Virus record (IMG/VR): IMGVR_UViG_3300038825_001429
Coordinates: 1-28,244 of that record
Source of the DNA: a virus
Direction: 5' to 3' (one strand)
DNA: 28,244 nucleotides
Positions 1 to 8,911 of this stretch are shown here, one piece after another. Position numbers and translations under genes: made by a program. Position 1 is the first letter of the stretch. The number at the start of each line of letters is the position of its first letter. The notes under the pieces were generated by a model. It was not told the origin of the DNA and did no database searches. It saw only the letters and a list, made by a program, of their open reading frames with translations.

Positions 1-300
1 AAAAAGAAAAAGGAAGAACAAAGACCAGACACACCCCTGAATCTGTATGAAGCGAAGTCACTTCATGAACAGTACAAAGCAGGCAAAGCCAAACTAGAAC
101 TGGAACAGACCATTGGAAAATTGGTCTTAGCTTCAGAAGTGGAAGCAGAAGCTTTCAAGGTTGCCAGGACTGTCCGTGATACTTTTCAAGCACTTCCAGA
201 AAGATTGGCAAGTGTGCTTGCAGAAGAAGGGGATGAATTCACTGTTCATCAAATACTGACCCAGGAAATCAATCAATGTCTGCAAGCATTGCAGAAATAA
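1..300 (+). CDS. terS: Terminase small subunit, 3' part (5' end outside window)
   Basis: An open frame runs from base 1 to the TAA at 298-300, giving the last 99 residues of a protein that starts before the window. The visible part is charged and helical, and its C-terminus (VARTVRDTFQALPERLA, then VHQILTQEI) resembles the C-terminal region of Nu1/DUF1441-type small terminase subunits, which bind phage DNA and hand it to the large subunit. The next gene, the large terminase, starts inside this one with a 25-base overlap, the classic terS-terL order. The N-terminal DNA-binding domain is not visible, so the family call rests on this tail region and on position. Confidence 0.75.
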   Translation, partial: KKKKEEQRPDTPLNLYEAKSLHEQYKAGKAKLELEQTIGKLVLASEVEAEAFKVARTVRDTFQALPERLASVLAEEGDEFTVHQILTQEINQCLQALQK

Positions 301-2192
301 CTGAACCCTTCCCAGTTGACTTCAACAAGAAGGTTGATCACCCACTGGGTTCAGATGTTTACCAATTGGGATTTTCCAAGGGTCTGGAACTGGACCCTGT
401 TTTAACTGTTTCAGAATGGTCTGAAAAGAATCGAATCTTACCAAGCAAATCATCCAGCGAACCAGGAAGATGGAGAAATTCACGGACCCCATATCTGACA
501 GAAATCATGGATCACCTTTCCCCATCGTTACCCACAGAGAAAGTGATCTTTATGAAGCCCAGCCAGATTGGTGGAACAGAAATGGGGAACAACTGGACCC
601 TGTTCTCCATGCTTCAAGCCCCTGGGCCAATGCTGATGGTTCAGCCAACTGTAGAACTTTCCAAAAGGTGGTCAGTTCAAAGGCTTGCCCCATCGATTCA
701 GATGATACCCCAACTTCAGGAACTGGTAGGTGACCCAAAAGCAAGGGCTTCAAATAATACCATCCTTACTAAGGAATTCGGTTCTGGTGGTGTTCTGGTC
801 TGTACTGGTGCTAATTCTGCTGTTGGTCTTAGGTCCATGCCTGTTCGCTATTTATTTGGGGATGAAATTTCAGCATGGCCTGCAGATTGTGGGGAAGGTG
901 ATCCCCTTTCCCTGGCAGAAAAAAGAACCACCACCTATGCCAGAAGAAAAATATTTCTTTGTTCAACTCCAACCATCAAGGGCATTTGCAGAATTGAAAG
1001 GGAATTTGAAAACAGCACCCAGAAAAAGTTCTTCGTTCCCTGCCCCTTCTGCAAGCACAAGCAACCCCTGGAATGGAAAGGGATTGTCTGGGATAAATCA
1101 GAAGACGGGGAACACCTTCCCGATACTGCGAAATATGAATGCCAGGAATGTCATAAATTAATTCCAGAATCCAGGAAGACATCCATGATGAAACAGGGGG
1201 AATGGGTTTCACAAAACCCTGATGCGAATCCCAAGATTCAGGGGTATTCAATCAATGGTTTATATTCCCCAGTTGGTTGGAGAAGTTGGGCAGAACAGGT
1301 CAAGGATTTTCTGAAATGTAAAGATGACAGATTCCTTTTAAAAGCATGGACAAATTCCTTCGGTGAAACATGGGAAGAAATGGGTGAAGGACTTCAGTGG
1401 GAATATATATTCACCAGACGGGAAGACTATTCAGATGAAGAACTTCCATGTGAAGACATTGTTCTGATCACTGCAGGAGTTGACACCCAAGATGACAGGC
1501 TTGCAGTTCAGCTTCTGGGATACACCCATGACCATCAGATTTATTCCCTGCTTTATCAAGAATTGTATGGTGATCCAGGCACCCAGATTCCCTGGAATGC
1601 ACTGGATGAAATATTGGAAAGAAAGTTTAAACATCCTAATGGGGTGGAACTGAATGTTGCTAGTGCATTCATCGATTCAGGGGGGCACTTTTCAGATGCA
1701 GTTTATAGATATTGTGCATCTAGATCCTTCAAAAGAATTCACCCAATCAAGGGTTCAAACATTTCTGGAAAGCCAATCATTAACAAACCTACCAAGTTGG
1801 CAAAAGGGTTGGGGTTGCTTTATTCCCTGGGGGTGGACACTGCCAAGGAACAGATATATTCCTTTCTAAAGAATGACACCCCTGGGCCCAATTATGTCCA
1901 TTTCCCAATCACTTATGATCAGGAATATTTTCGCCAGCTTACTGCAGAAAAGGTGGTGACCAGACTTTCAAAAGGTCACCCAGTAAGAAGCTGGGTGAAG
2001 GTCTACAGAAGAAATGAAGCCCTGGACACTTTCGTTTATGGATACAGTGCTTTTCTAAATTTAAACCCAAATCTGGAACTTCTGAAACAGAAGGTTTCTA
2101 AAGGGGAACATATCCAATCCAGACCAAAACCAAAACCCAAGCAACGGGTCAGAAGATCCAATGGATGGGTCACAGGAATGAACAGGTTTTAA
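276..2192 (+). CDS. terL: Large terminase subunit, GpA family
   Basis: This is the motor and nuclease that packages DNA into the prohead. The 638 residues match the usual GpA length. A Walker-A-like KPSQIGGTE lies at residues 94-102 and a Walker B with acidic pair at FGDE (194-197). A four-cysteine zinc-binding insert (CPFC 255-258, CQEC 288-291) is typical of GpA proteins. The C-terminal nuclease domain begins around GVDTQDD (400-406). The start at 276 has AGGA at 262-265 and overlaps the end of the small subunit. Its stop directly abuts the next ATG. Glu codons are almost all GAA. Confidence 0.95.
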   Translation: MSASIAEITEPFPVDFNKKVDHPLGSDVYQLGFSKGLELDPVLTVSEWSEKNRILPSKSSSEPGRWRNSRTPYLTEIMDHLSPSLPTEKVIFMKPSQIGGTEMGNNWTLFSMLQAPGPMLMVQPTVELSKRWSVQRLAPSIQMIPQLQELVGDPKARASNNTILTKEFGSGGVLVCTGANSAVGLRSMPVRYLFGDEISAWPADCGEGDPLSLAEKRTTTYARRKIFLCSTPTIKGICRIEREFENSTQKKFFVPCPFCKHKQPLEWKGIVWDKSEDGEHLPDTAKYECQECHKLIPESRKTSMMKQGEWVSQNPDANPKIQGYSINGLYSPVGWRSWAEQVKDFLKCKDDRFLLKAWTNSFGETWEEMGEGLQWEYIFTRREDYSDEELPCEDIVLITAGVDTQDDRLAVQLLGYTHDHQIYSLLYQELYGDPGTQIPWNALDEILERKFKHPNGVELNVASAFIDSGGHFSDAVYRYCASRSFKRIHPIKGSNISGKPIINKPTKLAKGLGLLYSLGVDTAKEQIYSFLKNDTPGPNYVHFPITYDQEYFRQLTAEKVVTRLSKGHPVRSWVKVYRRNEALDTFVYGYSAFLNLNPNLELLKQKVSKGEHIQSRPKPKPKQRVRRSNGWVTGMNRF

Positions 2193-2801
2193 ATGTCTAA
2201 TTTATTCGATAGTACAAACTTCAGAACTGAAGAACCCACCCTGGAAGAATTTGGTTTCCCCATAGTGGCTGGTGATTTCCTTGCCTGGAAAAGGACTGAT
2301 CTTGGAACAGACTACCCACCATCAGCATACGGGCTGACCTATTCTGCAAGACTCAATGGGGTGGGCACTGCCATCACATTGACTGCATCAGAATCAGGGA
2401 CTGAATATATCATTGAAGAAAATTCAACAGCTACAGTCAACTTCCCAGTGGGGATTTATCAGTGGTCTGCCTATATCACCAAGACATCCGATTCAAACAG
2501 AATTGAAATTGGAAACGGCACCTGGGAAGTGGTGGAAAATAAAGCGGTTTCAACTGCAGATCCAGAACCCTATGAAAAGAAGGTTTTGGATGCAATCCAA
2601 GCAGTGATCCAGGGCAGGGCATCACAAGATCAGATGTCTTATTCCATAGCTGGAAGATCACTTTCCAGGATGGACCCAGATGACCTTCACACCTGGGAAG
2701 CAGTCTATAAAGCCAAATGGTTGAAGCTGAAAAGGATGCAACGGGCCAGGGAAGGTAGGGGTCATGATGGCATCATCAAAACCAGACTTGGAAGATACTG
2801 A
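2193..2801 (+). CDS. gpW-like head-tail connector with N-terminal beta domain
   Basis: The protein has 202 residues and two parts. Residues 1-115 look like a beta-rich, Ig-like domain (alternating Thr/Ile/Val strands). Residues about 130-175 (LDAIQAVIQGRASQDQMSYS, then SIAGRSLSRMDPDDL) resemble lambda gpW, the small connector that prepares filled heads for tail binding. In lambda, gpW also lies between the large terminase and the portal, as here. The start immediately follows the terminase stop and its stop overlaps the portal ATG by one base. The extra N-terminal domain makes it about three times the length of gpW. What that domain does is unknown. Confidence 0.7.
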   Translation: MSNLFDSTNFRTEEPTLEEFGFPIVAGDFLAWKRTDLGTDYPPSAYGLTYSARLNGVGTAITLTASESGTEYIIEENSTATVNFPVGIYQWSAYITKTSDSNRIEIGNGTWEVVENKAVSTADPEPYEKKVLDAIQAVIQGRASQDQMSYSIAGRSLSRMDPDDLHTWEAVYKAKWLKLKRMQRAREGRGHDGIIKTRLGRY

Positions 2802-4288
2802 TGGCAATATTCGATTTATTTAAAAAAGCAGATCCACCCAAAAAACGGACCATCAGAAAACAGTCTTCCCGGATGTTTGCATCTGCCCAAACTTCAGAAT
2901 TGTTTTCTGGATTCAGGGGTGTTGCAGGAACACCAGACGAAGAAATCTATGGTTCACTTCAGACAATGCGGAACCGATCAAGGCAAGTCTGCCAGGACAA
3001 TGAACTGGGAAGAAAATTTCTTTCCATGGTTAAGTCAAACATTGTTCTGAATGGAATCAACTTTCAGGCAAAGACCAGACGGGATGATGGAACCCTGGAT
3101 GATAGGGACAACACCAGACTAGAACAGGCTTGGCAGATATGGGGTGAAAATCCCAGATTCTGTTCCATCGATGGCAGAAAAAACTGGGTGGACACCCAGC
3201 GACTTGTAGCAGAAACCCTGGCTAGGGATGGGGAAGTCTTCATCAGAATGATGAAAGGTGTGGATGACAACCCCTTTGGTTTCAGCCTTTGGGTTTTGGA
3301 ATCTGACTATTTCCCAATCAATAACAATAAAGTTCTGGATGATGACACAGCAATTGTGATGTCAGTGGAACAGAATCGTTATGGAAGACCACTAGCTTAT
3401 CATCAGGTCATCAGAAAGCCTGGGTTGTTTTATGGAACTTCTATCAATCAGATTTTCAAAACTGAAAGGGTTCCTGCAGAAGAAATAGTTCATCTTTATA
3501 TTCAGGAAAGACCAGGACAATCAAGGGGGGTGCCCTGGTTGAATACTGCACTTCGGCCTTTGGATATGTTGGGCCAGTATCAGCTTTCAGAACTGACTGC
3601 ATCCAGGATCAGTTCATCAGCAATGGGCTTTTTCACCAGCCCAACTTCTGATGCCTATGTGGGAACTGATGTTGATGAAGAACAGAATCTGGTGACAGAA
3701 TTTGAACCAGGAACCTTCCAGCAACTTCCAGAAGGGATGGATTTCAAACCCTTTGACCCCACCCATCCCAACACTGCTTACAAGGATTTTACCAAGACTG
3801 TTTTAAGGTCAGTGGCTTCAGGATTATTGGTTTCTTATAACAACTTAACCAATGACCTGGAATCAGTGAACTATTCTTCAATCAGGGCAGGGCAAGCAGA
3901 AGAAAGATCACAGTGGTCCATCTGTCAAAATTTCATGATCCACAACTTCTGTTCCCCAATTTATAAATCATGGTTAAGGATGGCAATCACTTCAGGTTGG
4001 TTTGAACTGGGTGGAAACGCAAACTTGCCAATGTCCAAAGTCACCAAGTTTGAAAATGTCAGATGGATTCCCAGGGGTTTTCCTTATGTCAATCCACTGC
4101 AGGAAATCCAGGCCAAACAGTTGGCAGTTCAGTTGGGTGTTGAAAGCCTGACAGACATCACTGCAACCAACGGAAAAGAATGGGATGAAGTGATTGATCA
4201 GCTTGCCCGTGAAAGAAGAAAGATCAATGACCTTGGGCTTCAGTTTGAAACACCACCCATTCAACCAGGGGGGCCAGAAGAAGAATAA
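2801..4288 (+). CDS. Portal protein, lambda gpB type
   Basis: This is a 495-residue lambda-family portal, the dodecameric ring through which DNA enters and leaves the capsid. Recognisable family features are the N-terminal RNRSRQVCQDNELGRKFL region, a core around TLARDGEVFIRM and GFSLWVLESDYFP, the GQSRGVPWLNTALRPLDMLGQY-like helix region, and NNLTNDLESVNYSSIRAG near residue 345. The start codon overlaps the upstream stop (TGATG) and the stop overlaps the following ATG (TAATG), so translation is probably coupled along the head operon. Confidence 0.95.
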   Translation: MAIFDLFKKADPPKKRTIRKQSSRMFASAQTSELFSGFRGVAGTPDEEIYGSLQTMRNRSRQVCQDNELGRKFLSMVKSNIVLNGINFQAKTRRDDGTLDDRDNTRLEQAWQIWGENPRFCSIDGRKNWVDTQRLVAETLARDGEVFIRMMKGVDDNPFGFSLWVLESDYFPINNNKVLDDDTAIVMSVEQNRYGRPLAYHQVIRKPGLFYGTSINQIFKTERVPAEEIVHLYIQERPGQSRGVPWLNTALRPLDMLGQYQLSELTASRISSSAMGFFTSPTSDAYVGTDVDEEQNLVTEFEPGTFQQLPEGMDFKPFDPTHPNTAYKDFTKTVLRSVASGLLVSYNNLTNDLESVNYSSIRAGQAEERSQWSICQNFMIHNFCSPIYKSWLRMAITSGWFELGGNANLPMSKVTKFENVRWIPRGFPYVNPLQEIQAKQLAVQLGVESLTDITATNGKEWDEVIDQLARERRKINDLGLQFETPPIQPGGPEEE

Positions 4289-7260
4289 TGGCAGTTTATA
4301 AAGGTGTTGAAATCAACACAAAGCCCACCCAGGAAATTGCTGATCAGGCCCAGAAGGGTCTGGATTGGAGGGAAGAATTTGGAAGGGGTGGAACCAGGGT
4401 TGGTGCAACCAGGGCAAGGCAACTGGTGAACAGGGAAGAACTGTCCATTGATACTGTCAAAAGAATGAAGGCCTATTTTGACAGGCATGAAGTGGATCTG
4501 GATGCACCCAAAAACAAAGATGCTGATGCCCCTGGATACCCTGGGGCTGGTCTGATTGCTTGGTATCTTTGGGGGGGTTACCCAGGAAAAGAATGGGCTG
4601 AAAGGATTGTGGAACGGGTCAACAAAATCGATGAAGAAGAAAGGCAACCATACAACGGATTTGATGTTGGGGATTTTGTCAGATTCAGGGCACAAAAAGG
4701 AACTTACACAGGAAGGATTGTCAGCATCAGAACTGAAGGTGAAACTGAATTTGGTGATGAAACCCTGGTTGCAACCCCAGATGATCCAGTGGCAAGAATC
4801 AGGATCTATGCCCCAAGGGATGATGGAACATATATGGAAACAGATCGTGTTTTGGGAATGAACCTTTCCAGGCTTTCAAAGATTGATGAACCAGACATCA
4901 GACAGATTGAACTGAATGATGCAACCAAAAAGGCAGTTGAAAACAAGCACAAAGCCCATCAGGAAAAATACAAGGATGACCCTAAAAGATCAGTTTTCTT
5001 ATCTGTAATGACCCAGGTGGTTGAAAGGGGAATTGGTGCTTATAAGACCCAGCCCAGTTCTGTCAGACCTACAGTTGTTTCTGCAGAACAGTGGGGTCTT
5101 GCCAGATTAAATTCTTTCATCTATGCCTTGGAAAAACTGAAGTTTCGTAACAAACCCCATGACACTGATTTATTGCCACAAGCACATCCATTAAGCACAA
5201 AGGAAAGATCCATGGAACAGGAACAGAAACAAGATTGGCCTGAACTTAGATACGATGACCAGGAACGGCACATCAATGATATTCAGGAAACAGATGATGA
5301 AGTCATCATCAGCTTTGCCAAGCATCATGATGATGAAGAAATGGAAATGGAAGAATCTTCAGAAGAAATGGAAATATCTGAAAGACCAGGGAAGGAAGAA
5401 GAAAGACCCTACCATGATGAAGATGACAGGATGATTGAAACAGGCCAGCTTTCCAGAGTGTTCGATCTGGACAGGTCTGCAATAGATGAAGAAAACAGAA
5501 CAGTCAGTGTAATTTTTTCCACAGAAACCCCAGTGGACCGAAATTTTGGGGTTGAAATCTTAGACCATAATCGGGGTTCGGTTCGGATGGACAGACTTCA
5601 GAAACGGGCACCAGTTTTGTTGAACCACAATATGTCTGATCAATTGGGAGTTGTCGAAAGGGCTACCATCGATGCAGACAGAAAAGGAAGGGCTTTGCTT
5701 CGCTTTGGCAGGGGGAGACTAAGCACTGAAGTTTTCAATGATGTGGTGGACGGCATCAGGTCACAGGTTTCAGTGGGTTACAGAATCCACAAAATGGAAA
5801 AAGAAGATGACGAAAAACTGACCTACAGGGCAGTGGATTGGCAACCATTTGAAATTTCTATTGTACCAACTGGGGCTGATTCAATGGCAATTGTGGGCAG
5901 ATCAGAAAACCAAAATTTTAAAACCGAAATTGTTGAAAGGACTTCCAAGATGGAAACCCAAATTGTTCAAGAATCTGCTCCCAAGGTTGATGAAAATCAA
6001 ATCAGGGAACAGGTGCAAAAAGCTGAATTCAAACGGATTCAGGAAATTGAAAGCTATGGTCAGGAACATTCAGAAGTGGAACTGGCAAGAACATTTATCC
6101 AGGATGGAAAATCAGTTTCTGATTTCCAGACTGCAATCCTTGACAAGATCAAGCAAAGAAAGCCTGAAGAAGTTCATGCCATTGGACTTACCCAAAAGGA
6201 AACCAGGGCTTTTTCCTGGATGAAGCTGATCAGGGCAATGGCAAATCCCCATGACCGAAAGCTTCAGGAAGATGCTTCTTTTGAATTTGAAGCTTCCAGG
6301 GCACAGGCTGACAAAAACGGAATTGATCCCCAGGGTGCCTGGGTTCCTGCAGATGTCATCCATGGTCAAAGTTATTCGGATCAGCAACGTGATTTGACAG
6401 TGGGAACCAACACTGCTGGTGGTTTCACAGTTCAAACTGATGTTCTGGCTGACAGTTTCATTGATGTTCTTCGGGCTAATATGGTCTTCAGCAAGGTTGG
6501 TGTAACTGAACTGAATGGCCTGAATGGGAAGGTTTCCATTCCTGGTTCTGATGCTGGATCAACTGCATACTGGGTAGCAGAAAACGGGGCAGTGACTGAA
6601 TCAGATCAGACCTTCATTTCCAGAAGTCTTGATGGAAAGACAGTTGGGGCCATGACTGACATCAGCATGAACCTGATGAAACAAAGTTCCATTGATGTTG
6701 AAGCCTTTGTGCGGAACGACATTGCCATGACACTGGCAAGTCAGATTGAACTGAAAGGTTTGACAGGCAACGGAACATCCAACACCCCAATTGGTGTTTT
6801 CAATACCACTGGTGTTGGGGGAACCACCATCAATGCTGTCAATAATCCTGATTGGGGTGACATTGTTGACATCTGGACAGTTCTGGCTTCAAACAATGCT
6901 TTGAAGGGGAATCTGAACTGGGTGGGTGCATCAACCATCACATCCAACATGATGAAAGCCTTCAGAAATGGAACTGGATCTGACAGACCTATTCTGGATG
7001 ACACAGTGGGCATGAATGGGGAACATCGATTGATGACCTACCCATATTATGTTTCTGAAAACAATGTGGAATCCACCAAAAGCATTCTGACCTTTGGTGA
7101 CTGGTCCAGCCTTGTCATGGGCAGTTGGGGCAACGGTTTAGATTTAAAAATTGACCCATTTACAAATTCCAACACTGGTGGAACCAGGATCGTTGGACTG
7201 TATCTGGTAGATTTTGCAGTCAGAACACCTAAATCATTTAGTTGTTCAGTCAATCCCTAA
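4288..7260 (+). CDS. Prohead protease-major capsid polyprotein with accessory N-terminal domains
   Basis: One frame of 990 residues holds several modules. Residues 1-115 are a phage domain with GLDWREEFGRGGT and LIAWYLWGG motifs. Residues about 125-200 look like a KOW/SH3-like fold. Residues about 205-305 carry GAYKTQPSSVRP and are of unknown role. Residues about 310-385 are an acidic linker. Residues about 388-540 are an HK97-type (S78) prohead protease with His447 (LLNHN) and Ser495 (VSVGYR). Residues about 545-625 are a helical delta/scaffold-like region, and about 626-990 an HK97-fold capsid protein (TNTAGGFTVQTDVLADSFI). Protease and capsid are usually separate genes. Two in-frame ATGs with good SDs (5212 and 5950) sit at module borders and may give shorter products. 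Confidence 0.92.
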   Translation: MAVYKGVEINTKPTQEIADQAQKGLDWREEFGRGGTRVGATRARQLVNREELSIDTVKRMKAYFDRHEVDLDAPKNKDADAPGYPGAGLIAWYLWGGYPGKEWAERIVERVNKIDEEERQPYNGFDVGDFVRFRAQKGTYTGRIVSIRTEGETEFGDETLVATPDDPVARIRIYAPRDDGTYMETDRVLGMNLSRLSKIDEPDIRQIELNDATKKAVENKHKAHQEKYKDDPKRSVFLSVMTQVVERGIGAYKTQPSSVRPTVVSAEQWGLARLNSFIYALEKLKFRNKPHDTDLLPQAHPLSTKERSMEQEQKQDWPELRYDDQERHINDIQETDDEVIISFAKHHDDEEMEMEESSEEMEISERPGKEEERPYHDEDDRMIETGQLSRVFDLDRSAIDEENRTVSVIFSTETPVDRNFGVEILDHNRGSVRMDRLQKRAPVLLNHNMSDQLGVVERATIDADRKGRALLRFGRGRLSTEVFNDVVDGIRSQVSVGYRIHKMEKEDDEKLTYRAVDWQPFEISIVPTGADSMAIVGRSENQNFKTEIVERTSKMETQIVQESAPKVDENQIREQVQKAEFKRIQEIESYGQEHSEVELARTFIQDGKSVSDFQTAILDKIKQRKPEEVHAIGLTQKETRAFSWMKLIRAMANPHDRKLQEDASFEFEASRAQADKNGIDPQGAWVPADVIHGQSYSDQQRDLTVGTNTAGGFTVQTDVLADSFIDVLRANMVFSKVGVTELNGLNGKVSIPGSDAGSTAYWVAENGAVTESDQTFISRSLDGKTVGAMTDISMNLMKQSSIDVEAFVRNDIAMTLASQIELKGLTGNGTSNTPIGVFNTTGVGGTTINAVNNPDWGDIVDIWTVLASNNALKGNLNWVGASTITSNMMKAFRNGTGSDRPILDDTVGMNGEHRLMTYPYYVSENNVESTKSILTFGDWSSLVMGSWGNGLDLKIDPFTNSNTGGTRIVGLYLVDFAVRTPKSFSCSVNP
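5201..5214 (+). promoter_or_regulatory. Internal SD and ATG at the protease module boundary
   Basis: AGGAAAGATCC precedes an in-frame ATG at 5212 (Met309 of the polyprotein), about seven bases from AGGA. Initiation here would omit the three accessory domains and produce a 682-residue protease-capsid protein. The site is visible in the sequence; its use is inferred. Confidence 0.4.
5937..5952 (+). promoter_or_regulatory. Internal SD and ATG at the capsid module boundary
   Basis: GAAAGGACTTCCAAG precedes an in-frame ATG at 5950 (Met555), just after the protease domain. Initiation here would give a 436-residue protein consisting of the helical delta-like segment and the capsid domain, close to a normal HK97-type capsid precursor. 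This could raise capsid output over protease output. Use of the site is inferred. Confidence 0.42.
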
Positions 7261-7271
7261 TCCATAAAACT

Positions 7272-7291
7272 GGGAACCCTTCGGGGTTCCC
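7272..7291 (+). other. UUCG-loop intercistronic hairpin
   Basis: A perfect 8-bp stem (GGGAACCC with GGGTTCCC) closes a TTCG tetraloop just after the capsid stop codon. No T-run follows, so it is not a standard Rho-independent terminator. It could block 3' exonucleases, protecting the capsid message, or attenuate downstream transcription. An SD (AAAGGA) and the next ATG follow within 16 bases, the same layout as the hairpins at 26558 and 27309. Confidence 0.65.
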
Positions 7292-7306
7292 TGCTTAAAG
7301 GAAAAT

Positions 7307-7459
7307 ATGAAAGTTAAAATGTTGAAGATGGTAAACGCTGACGGGGCATTCAGGAAGGTTGGTGAAGTCATCGATGTCACAGAAGAAAAAGGATCAGAAC
7401 TGATCAGAACAGGTGTTGCAGAAGAAACAAAAGAAGCACCCAAAAAAGCCAAGAAATGA
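7307..7459 (+). CDS. Small conserved-type head protein, unknown
   Basis: The 50-residue protein starts MKVKMLKMVNADGAFRKVGE and ends in a Lys/Ala-rich tail (KEAPKKAKK). Proteins of this size with a short beta-like N-terminus (here VGEVIDVTEE) commonly follow the capsid gene in siphoviruses. A strong SD (AAAGGAAAAT) precedes the ATG and the stop overlaps the next start (ATGA). Its layout (compact N-terminus, Lys/Ser/Ala-rich tail) resembles the 53-residue protein at 8908, so the two may do related structural jobs. Function is unknown. Confidence 0.75.
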   Translation: MKVKMLKMVNADGAFRKVGEVIDVTEEKGSELIRTGVAEETKEAPKKAKK

Positions 7460-7764
7460 CCCTTGAAACTGCATCTGATCTGGCATCCTTTTTTGACACT
7501 GACACCCATGGGACTGCAGTCACATACACCCCATCAGGTGGATCAGGCACCAGCATCAATGTGATATTCAACAATGAATATCAGTTGGTAGATGAAGGGG
7601 ATGTGGGGGTTTCAGCAACCCTGCCAGTGATCACTTGCAGAACTTCAGATGTTTCATCAGTTGCAATTGATGACACGTTTTTAATTGGGTCAACCACTTA
7701 CAAGGCCAAGATCATCAGACCAGATGGAACAGGGGTAACGGAAATTCAGCTTCAGGAACAATAA
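7456..7764 (+). CDS. Head-tail joining protein (gpFII-like by position)
   Basis: The 102-residue, beta-rich protein contains GTAVTYTPSGGSGTSINVIF near the N-terminus and IDDTFLIGSTTYKAKIIRPD near the C-terminus. This pattern resembles phage head-tail attachment/joining proteins, which cap the connector and receive the tail. The position after the capsid and before a tail-terminator-like gene fits. It starts in the stop codon of the previous gene and ends two bases before the next start. Confidence 0.7.
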   Translation: MTLETASDLASFFDTDTHGTAVTYTPSGGSGTSINVIFNNEYQLVDEGDVGVSATLPVITCRTSDVSSVAIDDTFLIGSTTYKAKIIRPDGTGVTEIQLQEQ

Positions 7765-7766
7765 AG

Positions 7767-8213
7767 ATGGCAGATCATGTCAGGGAACAGATCAGATCCA
7801 GAATCGTCACCAATGTCACTGGACTGGGAACAACTGGTTCAAGAGTTTTTGAATCCAGAATTTATCCCATGGAAGGTTCTGAACTTCCTGGATTGCTGGT
7901 ATTCACCACCACTGAACTGTCAGAACCCATCAGAATCGGACCCAACCGATTGCTGGAAAGAACCCTTTCAGTTGTGATTCAGGGATATTGTGAAACTAAT
8001 TCTGACTTTGATGGAACCATCGATGAAATCTGCAAGGAAGTAGAAACGGCATTGGCAAGTGACAGAACAGTGAACGGATTGGCAAAGGATTTATTTATTG
8101 AATCCACTGACATCACCTTCAGTTCTGAATCAAACAAGGCAGTGGGTTTTGTGACCATGGTTTTCCAGGTCCAATATTATACAGATGCACAATCCCCAGA
8201 TGTTCCAAAGTGA
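7767..8213 (+). CDS. Tail terminator-like minor tail protein (gpU-like)
   Basis: The 148-residue protein has an alpha/beta pattern: an N-terminal helix (HVREQIRSRIV), then VFESRIYPMEGSELPGLLVF, RTLSVVIQGYC, and a helix DEICKEVETALA. This fits tail-terminator proteins such as lambda gpU, which form a ring at the top of the tail tube and stop polymerisation. Gene order (joining protein, terminator, gpZ-like, tail tube) agrees. The homology call is by pattern and position. Confidence 0.65.
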   Translation: MADHVREQIRSRIVTNVTGLGTTGSRVFESRIYPMEGSELPGLLVFTTTELSEPIRIGPNRLLERTLSVVIQGYCETNSDFDGTIDEICKEVETALASDRTVNGLAKDLFIESTDITFSSESNKAVGFVTMVFQVQYYTDAQSPDVPK

Positions 8214-8911
8214 TGCAGATTTCAGTTAAGTCAGACATTAAGCAATTCAGTAAGTGGATGAATGCAACCCAGAAGAAACACCTGAAATCAGGAATCAGAA
8301 ACGGGTTGAATGAAACGGCATTTCAGACCATGAAAGGCATGAGAAAAGACCTTCCCAAGTTTGTTGACAGACCCACCAGTTTCACCACCAGGGGTCTGCA
8401 ATATTCAAGGGCTGAAAAAACCAGACTGACTGCAAGGGTTGGATTTGTTTCAAATGATTTTGGAAAACCAGTTGGGGGATCAAGAACCAAGCAAGCAGAT
8501 TATATGTCAAGACTTGCCAATGGGGGGATCAGACTTCCACACAGAAGATCAATCCCTGTTCCTGTTTCTAAAAATTACAAAACCAACAAATTTGGGAACA
8601 TCAAAAGGAATGACATCAACAAATTCCTTTCTAATGATAAGAAATATTTTTCAGGAATCCCCAGGGGGATCAATGATTCAAAAGCAGATGGGATCTGGAA
8701 AAGAATGGGAAGGGGTGGAAGGAAGAACATTGCCATGGTGATTGCCTGGGAAGACACCACCAAATATTTCAAATCATACCCATTTGGCCAGCAAGTCAAG
8801 GATCATGTCAGGCAAAAATTTAGGAAGTCTTTTGAAAAGCAGATTCAGGAAGTGATGAACCGAAAAGGTATTCAATATTTTTCAAAATACAAACTGGGGA
8901 ACATATTATGA
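8213..8911 (+). CDS. Minor tail protein Z-like
   Basis: The protein has 232 residues from ATG 8213; a GTG three bases earlier (8210) is also possible. The ATG is preferred because it sits in a TGATG junction with the upstream stop. The chain is strongly basic and helical, with LPKFVDRPTSFTTRGLQY and TARVGFVSNDFGKP, as in lambda gpZ-family proteins that complete the tail for joining. The stop overlaps the next start (ATGA). Confidence 0.65.
   Translation: MQISVKSDIKQFSKWMNATQKKHLKSGIRNGLNETAFQTMKGMRKDLPKFVDRPTSFTTRGLQYSRAEKTRLTARVGFVSNDFGKPVGGSRTKQADYMSRLANGGIRLPHRRSIPVPVSKNYKTNKFGNIKRNDINKFLSNDKKYFSGIPRGINDSKADGIWKRMGRGGRKNIAMVIAWEDTTKYFKSYPFGQQVKDHVRQKFRKSFEKQIQEVMNRKGIQYFSKYKLGNIL

Noticed and set aside
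470-1251. Several open frames of 60-140 codons overlapping the terminase
   Set aside because: They lie entirely inside a clearly conserved gene, in other frames or on the other strand, with no SD; low stop density follows from the codon bias.
7272-7291. Rho-independent terminator after the capsid gene
   Set aside because: The hairpin is strong but no T-run follows, and the tail genes downstream have no obvious promoter of their own.
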